From Edaphocola aurantiacus (GTDB lineage Bacteria; Bacteroidota; Bacteroidia; Chitinophagales; Chitinophagaceae), in contig NZ_VOSI01000001.1 of assembly GCF_019797745.1 (NCBI RefSeq), positions 494,928-558,927 of the forward strand: a stretch of DNA of 64,000 bases, in the 5' to 3' direction. Positions 1-7,724 of this stretch are shown piece after piece. Below the pieces are notes generated by a model that ran no database searches, had not been told where the DNA came from, and saw only the letters and a list, made by a program, of their open reading frames with translations. The translations under genes and the position numbers were made by a program. Numbering within the stretch: the stretch's first letter is position 1; each line of letters starts with the position of its first letter.

Positions 1-7
1 ATTAAAA

Positions 8-715
8 ATGCACACTAATCAAATGAATAAACCAAAACTAGTAATCCTCTCAGGAGCCGGCATCAGCGCAGAAAGCGGTCTTAAGACCTTCCGCGATGGT
101 GACGGCCTCTGGGAAGATCACCGGGTTGAGGATGTGGCTACTCCCGAAGCTTTTGCCCGGGATCCGCAACTGGTCCTTAATTTCTATAATTTTCGCAGAA
201 AGGCCTGTGCAACTGCACAACCCAATGCAGGACATATAGGACTGGCCGCACTGGAAAAGGATTTTGAGGTAACGATTATTACACAGAATATAGATGATCT
301 GCATGAACGCGCCGGTTCTACCAATGTGCATCACCTGCATGGGGAGATCTTTAAAATGCGCAGTGTGGGCGATGAGGATACTATTTATGATATCCGCACC
401 GAAATTCAGCTGGGAGATCTGGCCCCGGACGGACATCAGCTCAGACCACATATTGTATGGTTCGGAGAGCCCGTTCCTAAAATATATGAGGTCATGCCCA
501 TCGTTCAGCAGGCAGATATATTTGTCGTAATCGGCACTTCATTGCTGGTATATCCTGCAGCCGGACTGGTAGATCTGGTTCCTTACGGCAAACCGGTATT
601 TGTACTGGATAAAAAGTTGCCCCCGATGAAATTCTCTCCCTATCTGCAGGCAATCGAAAAGCCCGCCAGTGAAGGAATACAGGACTTACACAAGGCACTG
701 GCCAAATTCATTTAA
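8..715 (+). CDS. cobB: NAD-dependent protein deacylase (class III sirtuin, zinc-less)
   Basis: Sirtuin that removes acyl groups from protein lysines using NAD+; cytoplasmic, 235 aa. Visible motifs are the NAD-binding GAGISAESG (residues 16-24), QNIDDLHERAG (93-103) and the catalytic His111 in HLHGE. Tyr60 and Arg63 form the Y-x-x-R pair that in class III sirtuins (SIRT5, CobB) binds acidic acyl groups, so desuccinylase activity is likely by family knowledge. The four zinc-binding cysteines of ordinary sirtuins are missing: the segment after HLHGE has no Cys. An alternative start is the ATG at 23. The gene stands alone, convergent with rnhB, and shares a hairpin terminator with it. Confidence 0.93.
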   Translation: MHTNQMNKPKLVILSGAGISAESGLKTFRDGDGLWEDHRVEDVATPEAFARDPQLVLNFYNFRRKACATAQPNAGHIGLAALEKDFEVTIITQNIDDLHERAGSTNVHHLHGEIFKMRSVGDEDTIYDIRTEIQLGDLAPDGHQLRPHIVWFGEPVPKIYEVMPIVQQADIFVVIGTSLLVYPAAGLVDLVPYGKPVFVLDKKLPPMKFSPYLQAIEKPASEGIQDLHKALAKFI

Positions 716-733
716 AGAAAAATAGTTTTAAAG

Positions 734-766
734 AAAAAAGCACTTCTTATACAGAAGTGCTTTTTT
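734..766. terminator. Bidirectional terminator between cobB and rnhB
   Basis: Perfect 14-bp inverted repeat (734-747 with 753-766) around a 5-base loop. An A-run on the left and a T-run on the right make it usable in both directions. It contains the rnhB stop codon (747-749). Confidence 0.85.
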
Positions 767-1349
767 CTTTTGGAGGATTCAATTTAAATGTAATCCTGTG
801 ATATGGTGTAGGACCGATCCTGATCGTTACCCTTTTATGTGCAGGAGTCGGGTAACCTTTATTGGTTTTCCAGTCATACTCCGGGTGCTGATCAGATAAC
901 TGATCCATATATTCATCACGGTATGTTTTAGCCAGGATACTGGCCGCAGCAATGCTGGCATATTTGCCATCTCCCTTTACGATACAGACATGCGGTATGC
1001 CTACGTAAGCCGGGAAGCGGTTGCCATCGATCAGTAAAAGTTCCGGCCGCATAGCAAGCTTGTCTACACTTCCGTGCATGGCTTTAAACGAGGCTTTGAG
1101 AATATTGATCTGATCGATCTCATGATTATCGATAAACGTTACGGCATAAGCCAGTGCAGCTGCTTCTATGATCGGTTTCAGTGCAAAGCGATCCCTCTCG
1201 GTGAGCTGCTTGCTGTCATTCAGCAAAGGATGCTCAAAATCTTTTGGAAGGATAACGGCCGCTGCCACTACCGGACCGGCAATACACCCTCTGCCGGCTT
1301 CATCGCATCCGGCTTCGATCAGGTCTGTTGTATAGAATGAGGCTAACAC
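747..1349 (-). CDS. rnhB: Ribonuclease HII
   Basis: Cleaves RNA in RNA-DNA hybrids, including single ribonucleotides in DNA. It has the family signature CDEAGRG near residues 15-21 (first catalytic Asp/Glu), LLIDGN near 105-110 and YASIAAASI around 127-135. 200 aa is the usual length. The start is GTG at 1349, directly abutting the TAA stop of the upstream DUF4421 gene (1350-1352) with no intervening base, which suggests translational coupling; no ATG occurs before the catalytic motif. The stop codon lies inside the shared terminator hairpin. Confidence 0.95.
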   Translation of the reverse strand: MLASFYTTDLIEAGCDEAGRGCIAGPVVAAAVILPKDFEHPLLNDSKQLTERDRFALKPIIEAAALAYAVTFIDNHEIDQINILKASFKAMHGSVDKLAMRPELLLIDGNRFPAYVGIPHVCIVKGDGKYASIAAASILAKTYRDEYMDQLSDQHPEYDWKTNKGYPTPAHKRVTIRIGPTPYHRITFKLNPPKEKSTSV

Positions 1350-2474
1350 TTAAGGTATAATTTGTTCCAGTAATTTATACGGGATATCCAGCAGATCATC
1401 CACAGGTTTTAGTTTCTTTCGGGTCTTTTTACCGATGGTAAACCGCTGGGTATATCCCAGCCGCAAATATCCGACATTCGCCGCAAATGCCGGTGCAAAA
1501 AAATCTCCGCCCAGCGGGTTCCGGTTGTTTGTAGCCGTCAGTGCAATATTCCATCGCTCAGCATTATACCCTGCCCTGCCCCAAAGTGCATAGGTAAGAC
1601 TGGAGCCCTGCTCATGCTGTATAGTTCCATCCTCATACGTTTGCCGGCTAAAATTGACCGGTACTTTAAGCCCGGCTATACCGGTCAGGAAGAAGTGTTT
1701 CCCGAGCACAAAAGTATGCGCATAACCGGCACCAATACCCACGCTCCAGGTACGCTGTCGCTGCATTCCGGCATAGTAATAGTCTGCTGCAACGGCTTTT
1801 GGTATCATCGCACTATCTCCCCGGCTTAAGGCGAAATAAACATCCAGACTGATAAATGGAGTACCTCCGGACTGGCGCTGCCATTGTACCGGCGAGATAT
1901 TCCCATTAAAAGCAAAGTCTTTCTTAAAACCATAATAAGTAGAAGTACCCAGGAAAATATGGCTCATATCCGGACGCGCATATACTCCGGCCGGCGCCGC
2001 TATTGATTGCTGATCGGTAAAAAAACCTTTATAGTATTGTGCATACAGAAAGGAGACTGCCCTTCTGAACAGGAGCTGAGACTGAAAATCAAAGTTCTTC
2101 GTCTTGATGGCATCTTTAGGCACATTTCCGATGACACCGTAAGTAGCACTCAGCGCCAGGTAACGATAAATAAAGCCCAATCCAAGGTCTGTACCGCGGT
2201 TAGGCTCGTAGGATAAATGCGGTTTACCGGACAATGATTTATAATTCTGCCGGATGTTTTTCTGCTGCAGAAAAAGCGTCAGTCCAAAAGTACGGTCATA
2301 CAAATTAATCATTGCCGTATCAACATTAGGCTGATACCATTGCTCAGGCGTCTCGGCGTCCTGCTTTAAACCTTCTGCCTGTGCCCAAAGAAAGCATGGC
2401 GACAATAGAAAAAAAAGGGTGTACACACAGCTCTTAAAACCCACAACAAAACACACATTATTATTCTCAGTCAT
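1350..2474 (-). CDS. DUF4421 family outer-membrane protein
   Basis: 374-aa exported protein, probably an outer-membrane beta-barrel. Residues 1 to about 33 look like a signal peptide (hydrophobic core, end near WAQA). The rest alternates aromatic and polar residues as in membrane strands, and its overall pattern fits the Bacteroidota family DUF4421, whose function is unknown. It is transcribed divergently from the gene at 2586 and runs without a gap into rnhB. A TAAATTTG box lies about 25 bases upstream. The family assignment is from recognition of the pattern only. Confidence 0.75.
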   Translation of the reverse strand: MTENNNVCFVVGFKSCVYTLFFLLSPCFLWAQAEGLKQDAETPEQWYQPNVDTAMINLYDRTFGLTLFLQQKNIRQNYKSLSGKPHLSYEPNRGTDLGLGFIYRYLALSATYGVIGNVPKDAIKTKNFDFQSQLLFRRAVSFLYAQYYKGFFTDQQSIAAPAGVYARPDMSHIFLGTSTYYGFKKDFAFNGNISPVQWQRQSGGTPFISLDVYFALSRGDSAMIPKAVAADYYYAGMQRQRTWSVGIGAGYAHTFVLGKHFFLTGIAGLKVPVNFSRQTYEDGTIQHEQGSSLTYALWGRAGYNAERWNIALTATNNRNPLGGDFFAPAFAANVGYLRLGYTQRFTIGKKTRKKLKPVDDLLDIPYKLLEQIIP

Positions 2475-2499
2475 ATTACTACCAGCCAGTTATCAAATA

Positions 2500-2507
2500 C
2501 AAATTTA
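2500..2507 (-). promoter_or_regulatory. -7 box TAAATTTG of the DUF4421-rnhB operon
   Basis: Exact match to the Bacteroidota TAnnTTTG consensus on the minus strand, 26 bases before the ATG at 2474. Confidence 0.6.
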
Positions 2508-2559
2508 ATCAATATTCAATGTTAACCAATATTCCGTTTCATCCGTATTTAATAAACCG

Positions 2560-2567
2560 TATTTTTG
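2560..2567 (+). promoter_or_regulatory. -7 box TATTTTTG
   Basis: Exact TAnnTTTG match 18 bases before the ATG at 2586. It overlaps the upstream in-frame TTG at 2565 and so argues for the ATG as start. Confidence 0.65.
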
Positions 2568-2585
2568 TGCCTCAAGTTTTTAATC

Positions 2586-2966
2586 ATGAAAAAGTGGTTT
2601 GCTTTTTTAATCATCTTTATCCTTACCGGTTTAACCATGTGGCTGACCAATCCCGGTCAGGACAAACATGAGAAGGCCGTGGCTAAAGCCATAACAGAAG
2701 CCCTTTCTGAAGAGAAAGTAAGGCTTACAGAAGCAGGTAGTCTTCCGCCTATGCTGAAGGAGTTGAACGAGGATATGCTGGACATGATGATCAGCCCGCT
2801 GGTAAACCAATCGGTGACCCGGGAAGATTATGTTGTATACTCACTTACCCGGCTGAAACTCGGTGCTGAAGACCATCGTGTAGGCATTGGCCTGTTCGGC
2901 AAAGTATTTATAGCTCCGCAGCTGAAAACAACGATTAAAGACAATATTCAACAATACCTTAAATAA
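2586..2966 (+). CDS. Small membrane-anchored protein, DUF4359-like
   Basis: 126-aa protein with one N-terminal hydrophobic segment (about residues 4-21) followed directly by the motif LTNPGQDKHEKAV and a short soluble domain. The transmembrane helix plus TNP motif resembles DUF4359 proteins, which have no known function. ATG at 2586 is preferred over an upstream TTG (2565) because a -7 box covers that TTG. The next gene starts 12 bases after the stop, so the two are probably cotranscribed; both are single-pass proteins whose soluble part should face the periplasm. Confidence 0.7.
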   Translation: MKKWFAFLIIFILTGLTMWLTNPGQDKHEKAVAKAITEALSEEKVRLTEAGSLPPMLKELNEDMLDMMISPLVNQSVTREDYVVYSLTRLKLGAEDHRVGIGLFGKVFIAPQLKTTIKDNIQQYLK

Positions 2967-2978
2967 GCTGCTCCCGAT

Positions 2979-3386
2979 ATGCAAAATAAAAGATCGAAAA
3001 AAATGGTTTCGGTACTCCTCATTATTGTATTTGCGACTGTATTTATACTGATCACCCGCAAAACAACAAAACAAGATCAACCAACACCCGCACATAGTGG
3101 CCAGACTGTAATTGCGCCCGACGCACCGCTGCAATATACCAAACATGCACGTTGCCGTATGGATTGTCGTGGCATCAGTGAGGCTGAGGTAAGAGAGGTA
3201 TTGAGAGAGGGACATATCAATTATCAGAAATCGGACCTCAATGATACGCCCTGCCCTACGTACGCCATCGAAGATCGCGTTGCAGAGGGCCAGGACCTCC
3301 GCATTGTATTCGGTATCTGCGATCAGTCTGTAAAGGTAATTACCTGCATTGACCTGAGCGAAGAGCATGACTGTGCATGCAGCTAA
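2979..3386 (+). CDS. Membrane-anchored DUF4258 protein
   Basis: 135 aa. Residues about 9-26 form an uncleaved signal anchor after a basic N-terminus (KRSKK). The C-terminal domain (about 50-135) has the DUF4258 pattern: KHARCRMDCRGISEAEVREVL, then strand-rich sequence ending in a hydrophobic IVFGI strand. DUF4258 resembles RelE-like toxin folds in sequence databases, but its role here is unknown. Unusually there are six cysteines in the soluble part (CRMDC, CPTY, GICD, VITCID, CACS), compatible with disulfides in the periplasm. It lies 12 bases after the DUF4359-like gene. Confidence 0.7.
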   Translation: MQNKRSKKMVSVLLIIVFATVFILITRKTTKQDQPTPAHSGQTVIAPDAPLQYTKHARCRMDCRGISEAEVREVLREGHINYQKSDLNDTPCPTYAIEDRVAEGQDLRIVFGICDQSVKVITCIDLSEEHDCACS

Positions 3387-3415
3387 TTTAATTTTACAGG
3401 AACAGAAATAAACAT

Positions 3416-3423
3416 TATTTTTG
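3416..3423 (+). promoter_or_regulatory. -7 box TATTTTTG of scoA
   Basis: Exact TAnnTTTG match 19 bases before the scoA ATG. Confidence 0.65.
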
Positions 3424-3442
3424 AGCACTTCAAACTTGAACA

Positions 3443-4141
3443 ATGGGCTTTAATAAAGTTGTACAAAATGCCGAAGAGGCAATAAAAGATATCCAGGATG
3501 GCTCAGTAATTATGCTGGGCGGATTCGGATTATGCGGTATTCCGGAGAATTGTATCAATGCTCTGGTAAAACAAGGCACAAAAGACCTGACCTGCATTTC
3601 CAACAATGCCGGTGTGGATGATTTCGGTATCGGACTGATGCTGAAAACCAAACAGGTAAAGAAAATGGTTTCGAGCTATGTAGGTGAAAATGCTGAATTT
3701 GAGCGTCAGTTACTGAGCGGCGAACTGGAAGTAGAGCTGATCCCACAGGGAACATTAGCGACCCGTTGTCTGGCTGCTGCATATGGTATGCCGGCTATCT
3801 TTACACCTGCAGGTGTAGGTACTGAAGTGGCTGAGGGTAAAGAGGTGCGCAACTTCAACGGTAAAGACTACCTGATGGAGATGGCTTTTGAAGCCGATTT
3901 TTCTATCGTAAAAGCATGGAAAGGTGATAGCGCCGGCAATATTATTTTTAATAAGACTGCCCGTAACTTCAATGAGGTAATGGCTAAAGCCGGTAAGATT
4001 ACGATTGTGGAAGTAGAAGAGCTGGTACCGCTGGGCGAGCTGGATCCGAATGCGATTCACGTACCGGGTATTTATGTACACCGCATTTTCCAGGGTACTG
4101 ATTACGAAAAACGTATTGAACAAAGAACTGTATCTCAATAA
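3443..4141 (+). CDS. scoA: 3-oxoacid CoA-transferase subunit A
   Basis: Subunit A of succinyl-CoA:3-ketoacid (acetoacetate) CoA-transferase, which moves CoA between succinyl-CoA and 3-keto acids. 232 aa, full length for the family. Recognisable are [11 protein letters not shown] near residues 26-36 and [21 protein letters not shown] around 115-135. The active-site glutamate sits in subunit B, which normally lies next door; here the following gene is on the opposite strand and no subunit B occurs in the window. The gene has its own promoter and ends at a very long terminator palindrome. Confidence 0.92.
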   Translation: MGFNKVVQNAEEAIKDIQDGSVIMLGGFGLCGIPENCINALVKQGTKDLTCISNNAGVDDFGIGLMLKTKQVKKMVSSYVGENAEFERQLLSGELEVELIPQGTLATRCLAAAYGMPAIFTPAGVGTEVAEGKEVRNFNGKDYLMEMAFEADFSIVKAWKGDSAGNIIFNKTARNFNEVMAKAGKITIVEVEELVPLGELDPNAIHVPGIYVHRIFQGTDYEKRIEQRTVSQ

Positions 4142-4150
4142 TACAAACAA

Positions 4151-4206
4151 TACTCTATAAAAAAGCGTGCTGCAATGATGATTGCAGCACGCTTTTTTAT
4201 AGAGTA
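4151..4206. terminator. 26-bp perfect palindrome between scoA and the mannosyltransferase
   Basis: Arms 4151-4176 and 4181-4206 are perfect reverse complements around the loop GATG. The GC-rich stem is extended by the A6/T6 tracts and a further eight outer pairs (TACTCTAT with ATAGAGTA). Confidence 0.85.
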
Positions 4207-4216
4207 TACATAGTCT

Positions 4217-5335
4217 TTAATAGCTTAAGGGATGCCATTCCAGCCAGAAATAAAAAGCTGCCAGCTGAAGTAGTAATAAACTACTGGACAAAATATAGGA
4301 CTTCTTCACCTTAGGCAATACCAGCATACACCCAACCAAAAATAATGGGAATAAAGCAGCAATATAACGGCTCATAGAGGTTGTACTGCCTGCACACAAA
4401 GGCATCATCAGGTTGATCCAGATAAATATATTAAGGCTCAGTGGTAATTTGCGTATGCTGTAAATAGCGAACAGGATAACCAGGATAACATATACACTGT
4501 TGAACTGAAGCTCAATTGCCCCTCCGCGGAATAAGGCCAGCAATGGGAACGTGAGAAACTTATTCCAACCTTTTTGTGCGATACTATAAGCATTGAAATA
4601 GCCCGTCATTTCATATTGGTAAACCAGGTAAGCAGCAAATATCATCACTGCCGGAACAAGGAACAAGCTATTTTTCAGCATCGCTTTAAAATTGGCCGGA
4701 CGTAGTGCCACGCCTTTTTGTTCCAACTGATACAACCATACGGGCAGCAGACATATAAGCCCGTTAGGCCTGGTCAATACCAGTACAATCAATGCTGTTG
4801 CCGACCACCATAATCGCTGCTGCTGTATCCCGATAAAGGCCATAAGCAAAGCAGACAGGAATAGGGATTCTGTATAATACATGGAAAAATGGTAATGAAA
4901 AGGAAAAACGATATACAATATCGTTGCCTTTAAGGCCATATTTTCATCCTTAAGAAAATGTTTTGCAAAGGAGTAAAACAAAGTGAAATGCACTAAAGAA
5001 AGCACCAGAGATGTCAAAAATGCTGCCCCATTAAAGGACCAGCCGAATAAGAACATCAGGGATCGGTTGAGCATAGGATATGCCGGGAAAAAGGCCCAGC
5101 TACTCTGTATCAGGCTGCCATCCGGTAATCGTTTTCCCAGCTCGTCTATATGGTGTATGCGCGGATAGCCGTTCGTGGCAATATTTTCATACCAGCCGGC
5201 ATCATTGCGATTAAAAACAGCAATAAGGTCATTCCAGTTGTGTATACCTTCCGGACTGAAAATAGCTCCCATGATAAGGTATAAACATTTAACCAGGAGC
5301 GCAACAATAATAATTGTTCTTATAGGGTGTTTCAT
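4217..5335 (-). CDS. Integral membrane mannosyltransferase, PIG-V-like (GT-C fold)
   Basis: 372-aa polytopic membrane protein with about 9-10 hydrophobic segments. The first loop contains NRNDAGWYENIATNGYP (about residues 42-58), whose acidic/aromatic W-Y-x-x-I-A-x-x-G-Y pattern is typical of PIG-V-related (GT76) mannosyltransferases using polyprenyl-phosphate sugar donors; FFPAYPML and YYTESLF also fit. It probably glycosylates a lipid or protein on the outer face of the inner membrane, target unknown. It starts 6 bases after the pcm stop and is probably cotranscribed with it. Confidence 0.75.
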   Translation of the reverse strand: MKHPIRTIIIVALLVKCLYLIMGAIFSPEGIHNWNDLIAVFNRNDAGWYENIATNGYPRIHHIDELGKRLPDGSLIQSSWAFFPAYPMLNRSLMFLFGWSFNGAAFLTSLVLSLVHFTLFYSFAKHFLKDENMALKATILYIVFPFHYHFSMYYTESLFLSALLMAFIGIQQQRLWWSATALIVLVLTRPNGLICLLPVWLYQLEQKGVALRPANFKAMLKNSLFLVPAVMIFAAYLVYQYEMTGYFNAYSIAQKGWNKFLTFPLLALFRGGAIELQFNSVYVILVILFAIYSIRKLPLSLNIFIWINLMMPLCAGSTTSMSRYIAALFPLFLVGCMLVLPKVKKSYILSSSLLLLQLAAFYFWLEWHPLSY

Positions 5336-5341
5336 GAAAAT

Positions 5342-6001
5342 CTAGTGCTTTTGTTTACCAGAAAGCATCGGCACAAAATAAGCTTTTCCGATCACGTCCT
5401 CGGTATAGCCTGTATCGGTTTTGACAATACGCTTCATGTGCTGTTCTTCATCACCGACAGGTATAACCATAATACCCCCTACTTTTAATTGCTGTATCAG
5501 CTTTTCAGGAACATAAGGCGCTGCCGCAGTGACAATCACTTTATCGAAGGGAGCATAAGAAGGAAGCCCTTCAAATCCATCTCCGTAGAAACGTTTGATA
5601 TTGGTGAGATTTTTGATGTAGTCAAAACGGTTCATTTGCTTAAACAGCTCCTGTTGCCGTTCTATGGAGAATACTTTTGCTTTAAGCATAGCTAGCACTG
5701 CCGCCTGGTAACCGCTGCCGGTACCTACCTCCAGAACTTTTTCAAATGGCTTTATATCCAGTACCTGGGTCTGTAATGCCACGGTAAACGGATGAGAAAT
5801 GGTCTGGCCTGCCGCTATTGGGAAAGCCCTGTTTTCATAAGCATAACGCTCCAGTGCAGAGTCCAGAAAAAAATGGCGGGGCACTGTATTAATTGCACTC
5901 AGCACACCCTCATCAATAATGCCGAGATTGCGCAGTTCTTCTACTAGTTTCTTCCGTAGTCCTTTGTGTAAATATGTGTCTTCTGTCGGTAAATGGTGCA
6001 T
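5342..6001 (-). CDS. pcm: Protein-L-isoaspartate O-methyltransferase
   Basis: Repairs isoaspartyl residues in damaged proteins using S-adenosylmethionine. The SAM-binding motif VLEVGTGSGYQAAVLA is near residue 90, preceded by the family motifs VPRHFF and AGQTISHP. ATG at 6001 gives 219 aa. An in-frame GTG at 6025 would add eight residues but lies upstream of an exact -7 box (6009-6016). If that box is used, the transcript begins almost at the ATG. The PIG-V-like gene follows 6 bases after the stop. Confidence 0.92.
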   Translation of the reverse strand: MHHLPTEDTYLHKGLRKKLVEELRNLGIIDEGVLSAINTVPRHFFLDSALERYAYENRAFPIAAGQTISHPFTVALQTQVLDIKPFEKVLEVGTGSGYQAAVLAMLKAKVFSIERQQELFKQMNRFDYIKNLTNIKRFYGDGFEGLPSYAPFDKVIVTAAAPYVPEKLIQQLKVGGIMVIPVGDEEQHMKRIVKTDTGYTEDVIGKAYFVPMLSGKQKH

Positions 6002-6008
6002 ATCCCTG

Positions 6009-6016
6009 CAAAGATA
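6009..6016 (-). promoter_or_regulatory. -7 box TATCTTTG close to the pcm start
   Basis: Exact TAnnTTTG match ending 7 bases before the ATG at 6001. It implies a very short or absent leader. Confidence 0.45.
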
Positions 6017-6075
6017 ATTATTCACTTTTTTTCCCTTCCGATTAGTTATTCACGTGGAGACAAAGCGCTATATGA

Positions 6076-6108
6076 AATAAAAAAGCCGGAAGTTAACACT
6101 TCCGGCTT
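6076..6108 (-). terminator. Terminator of the cold-shock gene
   Basis: 10-bp GC-rich stem (6083-6092 with 6099-6108), loop of 6. On the minus strand it is followed by a run of U (A-run at 6078-6084 on the plus strand). Confidence 0.8.
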
Positions 6109-6127
6109 GGTACTGGTAATAATATAA

Positions 6128-6334
6128 TTAACGAACTAATGTTACATTGATTGCATTCATACCCTTACGACCTTGTTGCATTTCGTATTCAACGCTGTCG
6201 TTTTCTTTAACTTCGTCAATTAATCCACTAACGTGAACGAAGATATCTTCGCCACCGTTGTTAGCTTTAATAAAACCGAAGCCTTTTTCTGAGTTAAAGA
6301 ACTTAATTGTTCCTTGGAATTTTTGATTGTCCAC
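6128..6334 (-). CDS. Cold-shock domain protein (CspA family)
   Basis: 68-aa single-domain RNA/DNA-binding chaperone. RNP1 (KGFGFIKA) and RNP2 (DIFVHVSG) are intact, and the length is standard. Such proteins melt RNA secondary structure and are often abundant at low temperature or in growth. It is monocistronic, with its own near-consensus promoter (6366-6373) and a compact terminator. The leader is about 30 nt, much shorter than the cspA thermosensor leader of enterobacteria, so that mode of regulation is not expected. Confidence 0.95.
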   Translation of the reverse strand: MDNQKFQGTIKFFNSEKGFGFIKANNGGEDIFVHVSGLIDEVKENDSVEYEMQQGRKGMNAINVTLVR

Positions 6335-6365
6335 TTTTGTACTATTTAATAGAGGTTAATAATGA

Positions 6366-6373
6366 TAAAGGTA
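6366..6373 (-). promoter_or_regulatory. -7 box TACCTTTA of the cold-shock gene
   Basis: One mismatch from TAnnTTTG, 32 bases before the start codon. Confidence 0.45.
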
Positions 6374-6434
6374 TAATATAAAAATTACATTTCACGCATT
6401 TGTCGAAATTAAATTACAAAATGGGTGTTTTATA

Positions 6435-7523
6435 CTAGTTTAAAAAGGGCATTTTTACCACTGTAGCTTTAAGTGCCTTGTCTCTTACCGCAACAAAAAC
6501 CTCAGCACCTTCTGCAGCATTTTCTTTCGCTACATAAGCAATACCGATAGCCTTACCTAAAGAAGGGCCTTGTGTACCTGAAGTCACTACGCCGATCACA
6601 TTACCGGCAGCATCTTTAATATCGTATCCGTGACGTGGAATACCTTTATCTACCATTTCCAGGCCTACCAGCTTTCTTTTGGCACCAGCTTCTTTTACAC
6701 CCGCAATGATGTCTTTAGCGGTAAAGTCTTTAGTGAATTTGGTGATCCAGCCCAGACCTGCTTCAATAGGCGAAGTAGTATCGTCGATATCATTACCATA
6801 CAGACAGAATCCTTTTTCCAGGCGCAGGGTATCACGTGCACCCAGTCCGATTGGCTTCAGTCCTTTAGGGGCACCGGTTTCCATAATAGCATCCCAGATT
6901 TTAGCAGCATCATCACCTTTGTCTTCGAAGTAGATCTCTACCCCGCCAGATCCGGTATAGCCTGTTGCACTGATGATTACATTTTCAACGCCGGCAAATG
7001 TACCAACAGCAAAAGTGTAATATTTCAGGTTAGCCAGCTCAACATCAGTCAGAGACTGCATCAGTTCAGTAGCTTTTGGTCCCTGAATGGCTAATAAAGC
7101 GGTTTTTTCAGAAATATTTTCGATGGTTGCATTATTGGTATTATTTTTCACAACCCAATTCCAGTCTTTTTCAATGTTGGATGCGTTTACCACCAGCATG
7201 TATTTTTCATTAGGCACGAAGCAATACACGATCAGATCATCGATAATACCACCTTGCTCGTTCGGGAAACAAGAGTATTGTGCCTTACCTTCGGTCAGCT
7301 TCGCAGCATCATTAGTAGTAATACGCTGGATCAGATCCAGAGCGTTAGGACCACTGATGATAAATTCCCCCATGTGGCTTACATCAAATACACCTGCAGC
7401 ATTGCGCACGGTAGCATGTTCATCATTGATACTGGAATAAGAGATCGGCATGTTGTAGCCGGCAAATTCTGCCATCTTCGCACCAAGGGCTATATGTTTA
7501 GCCGTAAAAGGGGTGTTTTTCAT
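6435..7523 (-). CDS. gcvT: Glycine cleavage system aminomethyltransferase (T protein)
   Basis: Transfers the methylene group from the aminomethyl-lipoyl H protein to tetrahydrofolate, releasing ammonia. 362 aa, full length. Family motifs seen are [38 protein letters not shown] and the folate-site region SPIEAGLGW, with the C-terminal barrel domain from about residue 280. The other glycine-cleavage genes (gcvH, gcvP) are not in the window, so the pathway is scattered, as is common in Bacteroidota. Its own promoter lies 35 bases upstream; the short leader leaves no room for a glycine riboswitch. Confidence 0.96.
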   Translation of the reverse strand: MKNTPFTAKHIALGAKMAEFAGYNMPISYSSINDEHATVRNAAGVFDVSHMGEFIISGPNALDLIQRITTNDAAKLTEGKAQYSCFPNEQGGIIDDLIVYCFVPNEKYMLVVNASNIEKDWNWVVKNNTNNATIENISEKTALLAIQGPKATELMQSLTDVELANLKYYTFAVGTFAGVENVIISATGYTGSGGVEIYFEDKGDDAAKIWDAIMETGAPKGLKPIGLGARDTLRLEKGFCLYGNDIDDTTSPIEAGLGWITKFTKDFTAKDIIAGVKEAGAKRKLVGLEMVDKGIPRHGYDIKDAAGNVIGVVTSGTQGPSLGKAIGIAYVAKENAAEGAEVFVAVRDKALKATVVKMPFLN

Positions 7524-7557
7524 TTTATATTGATTTTTTATAGAAATTTTAATGCGA

Positions 7558-7565
7558 CAAAGATA
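7558..7565 (-). promoter_or_regulatory. -7 box TATCTTTG of gcvT
   Basis: Exact TAnnTTTG match 35 bases before the gcvT ATG. Confidence 0.6.
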
Positions 7566-7666
7566 ATATTTTCGGGTTTACCTTCCTTATTCATATTGAA
7601 GCTTTAATTGAATTTCATATCCAGACTGGTTTTTGTTAAATTTACCGGACTGAAAAACCGATTAAA

Positions 7667-7684
7667 TTCATTCATACGAATGAA
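7667..7684. promoter_or_regulatory. Inverted repeat upstream of the batB -7 box (candidate operator)
   Basis: TTCATTC-ATAC-GAATGAA is a perfect 7-bp dyad ending 5 bases before the -7 box, so it lies within the region RNA polymerase contacts. No regulator is known; a protein-binding site is inferred from symmetry and position. Confidence 0.4.
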
Positions 7685-7688
7685 ATAT

Positions 7689-7696
7689 TATATTTG
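7689..7696 (+). promoter_or_regulatory. -7 box TATATTTG of batB-batC
   Basis: Exact TAnnTTTG match 28 bases before the batB ATG. Confidence 0.6.
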
Positions 7697-7724
7697 CTAT
7701 CCATAATTCGGCTCGAGTATTATT

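Noticed and set aside
2841-3443. 200-codon minus-strand frame across the DUF4258 gene
   Set aside because: It overlaps two plus-strand genes and the scoA promoter; no signal or family.
7524-7600. Glycine riboswitch upstream of gcvT
   Set aside because: The -7 box leaves a leader of only about 28 nt, too short for the aptamer, and no aptamer-like sequence was seen.
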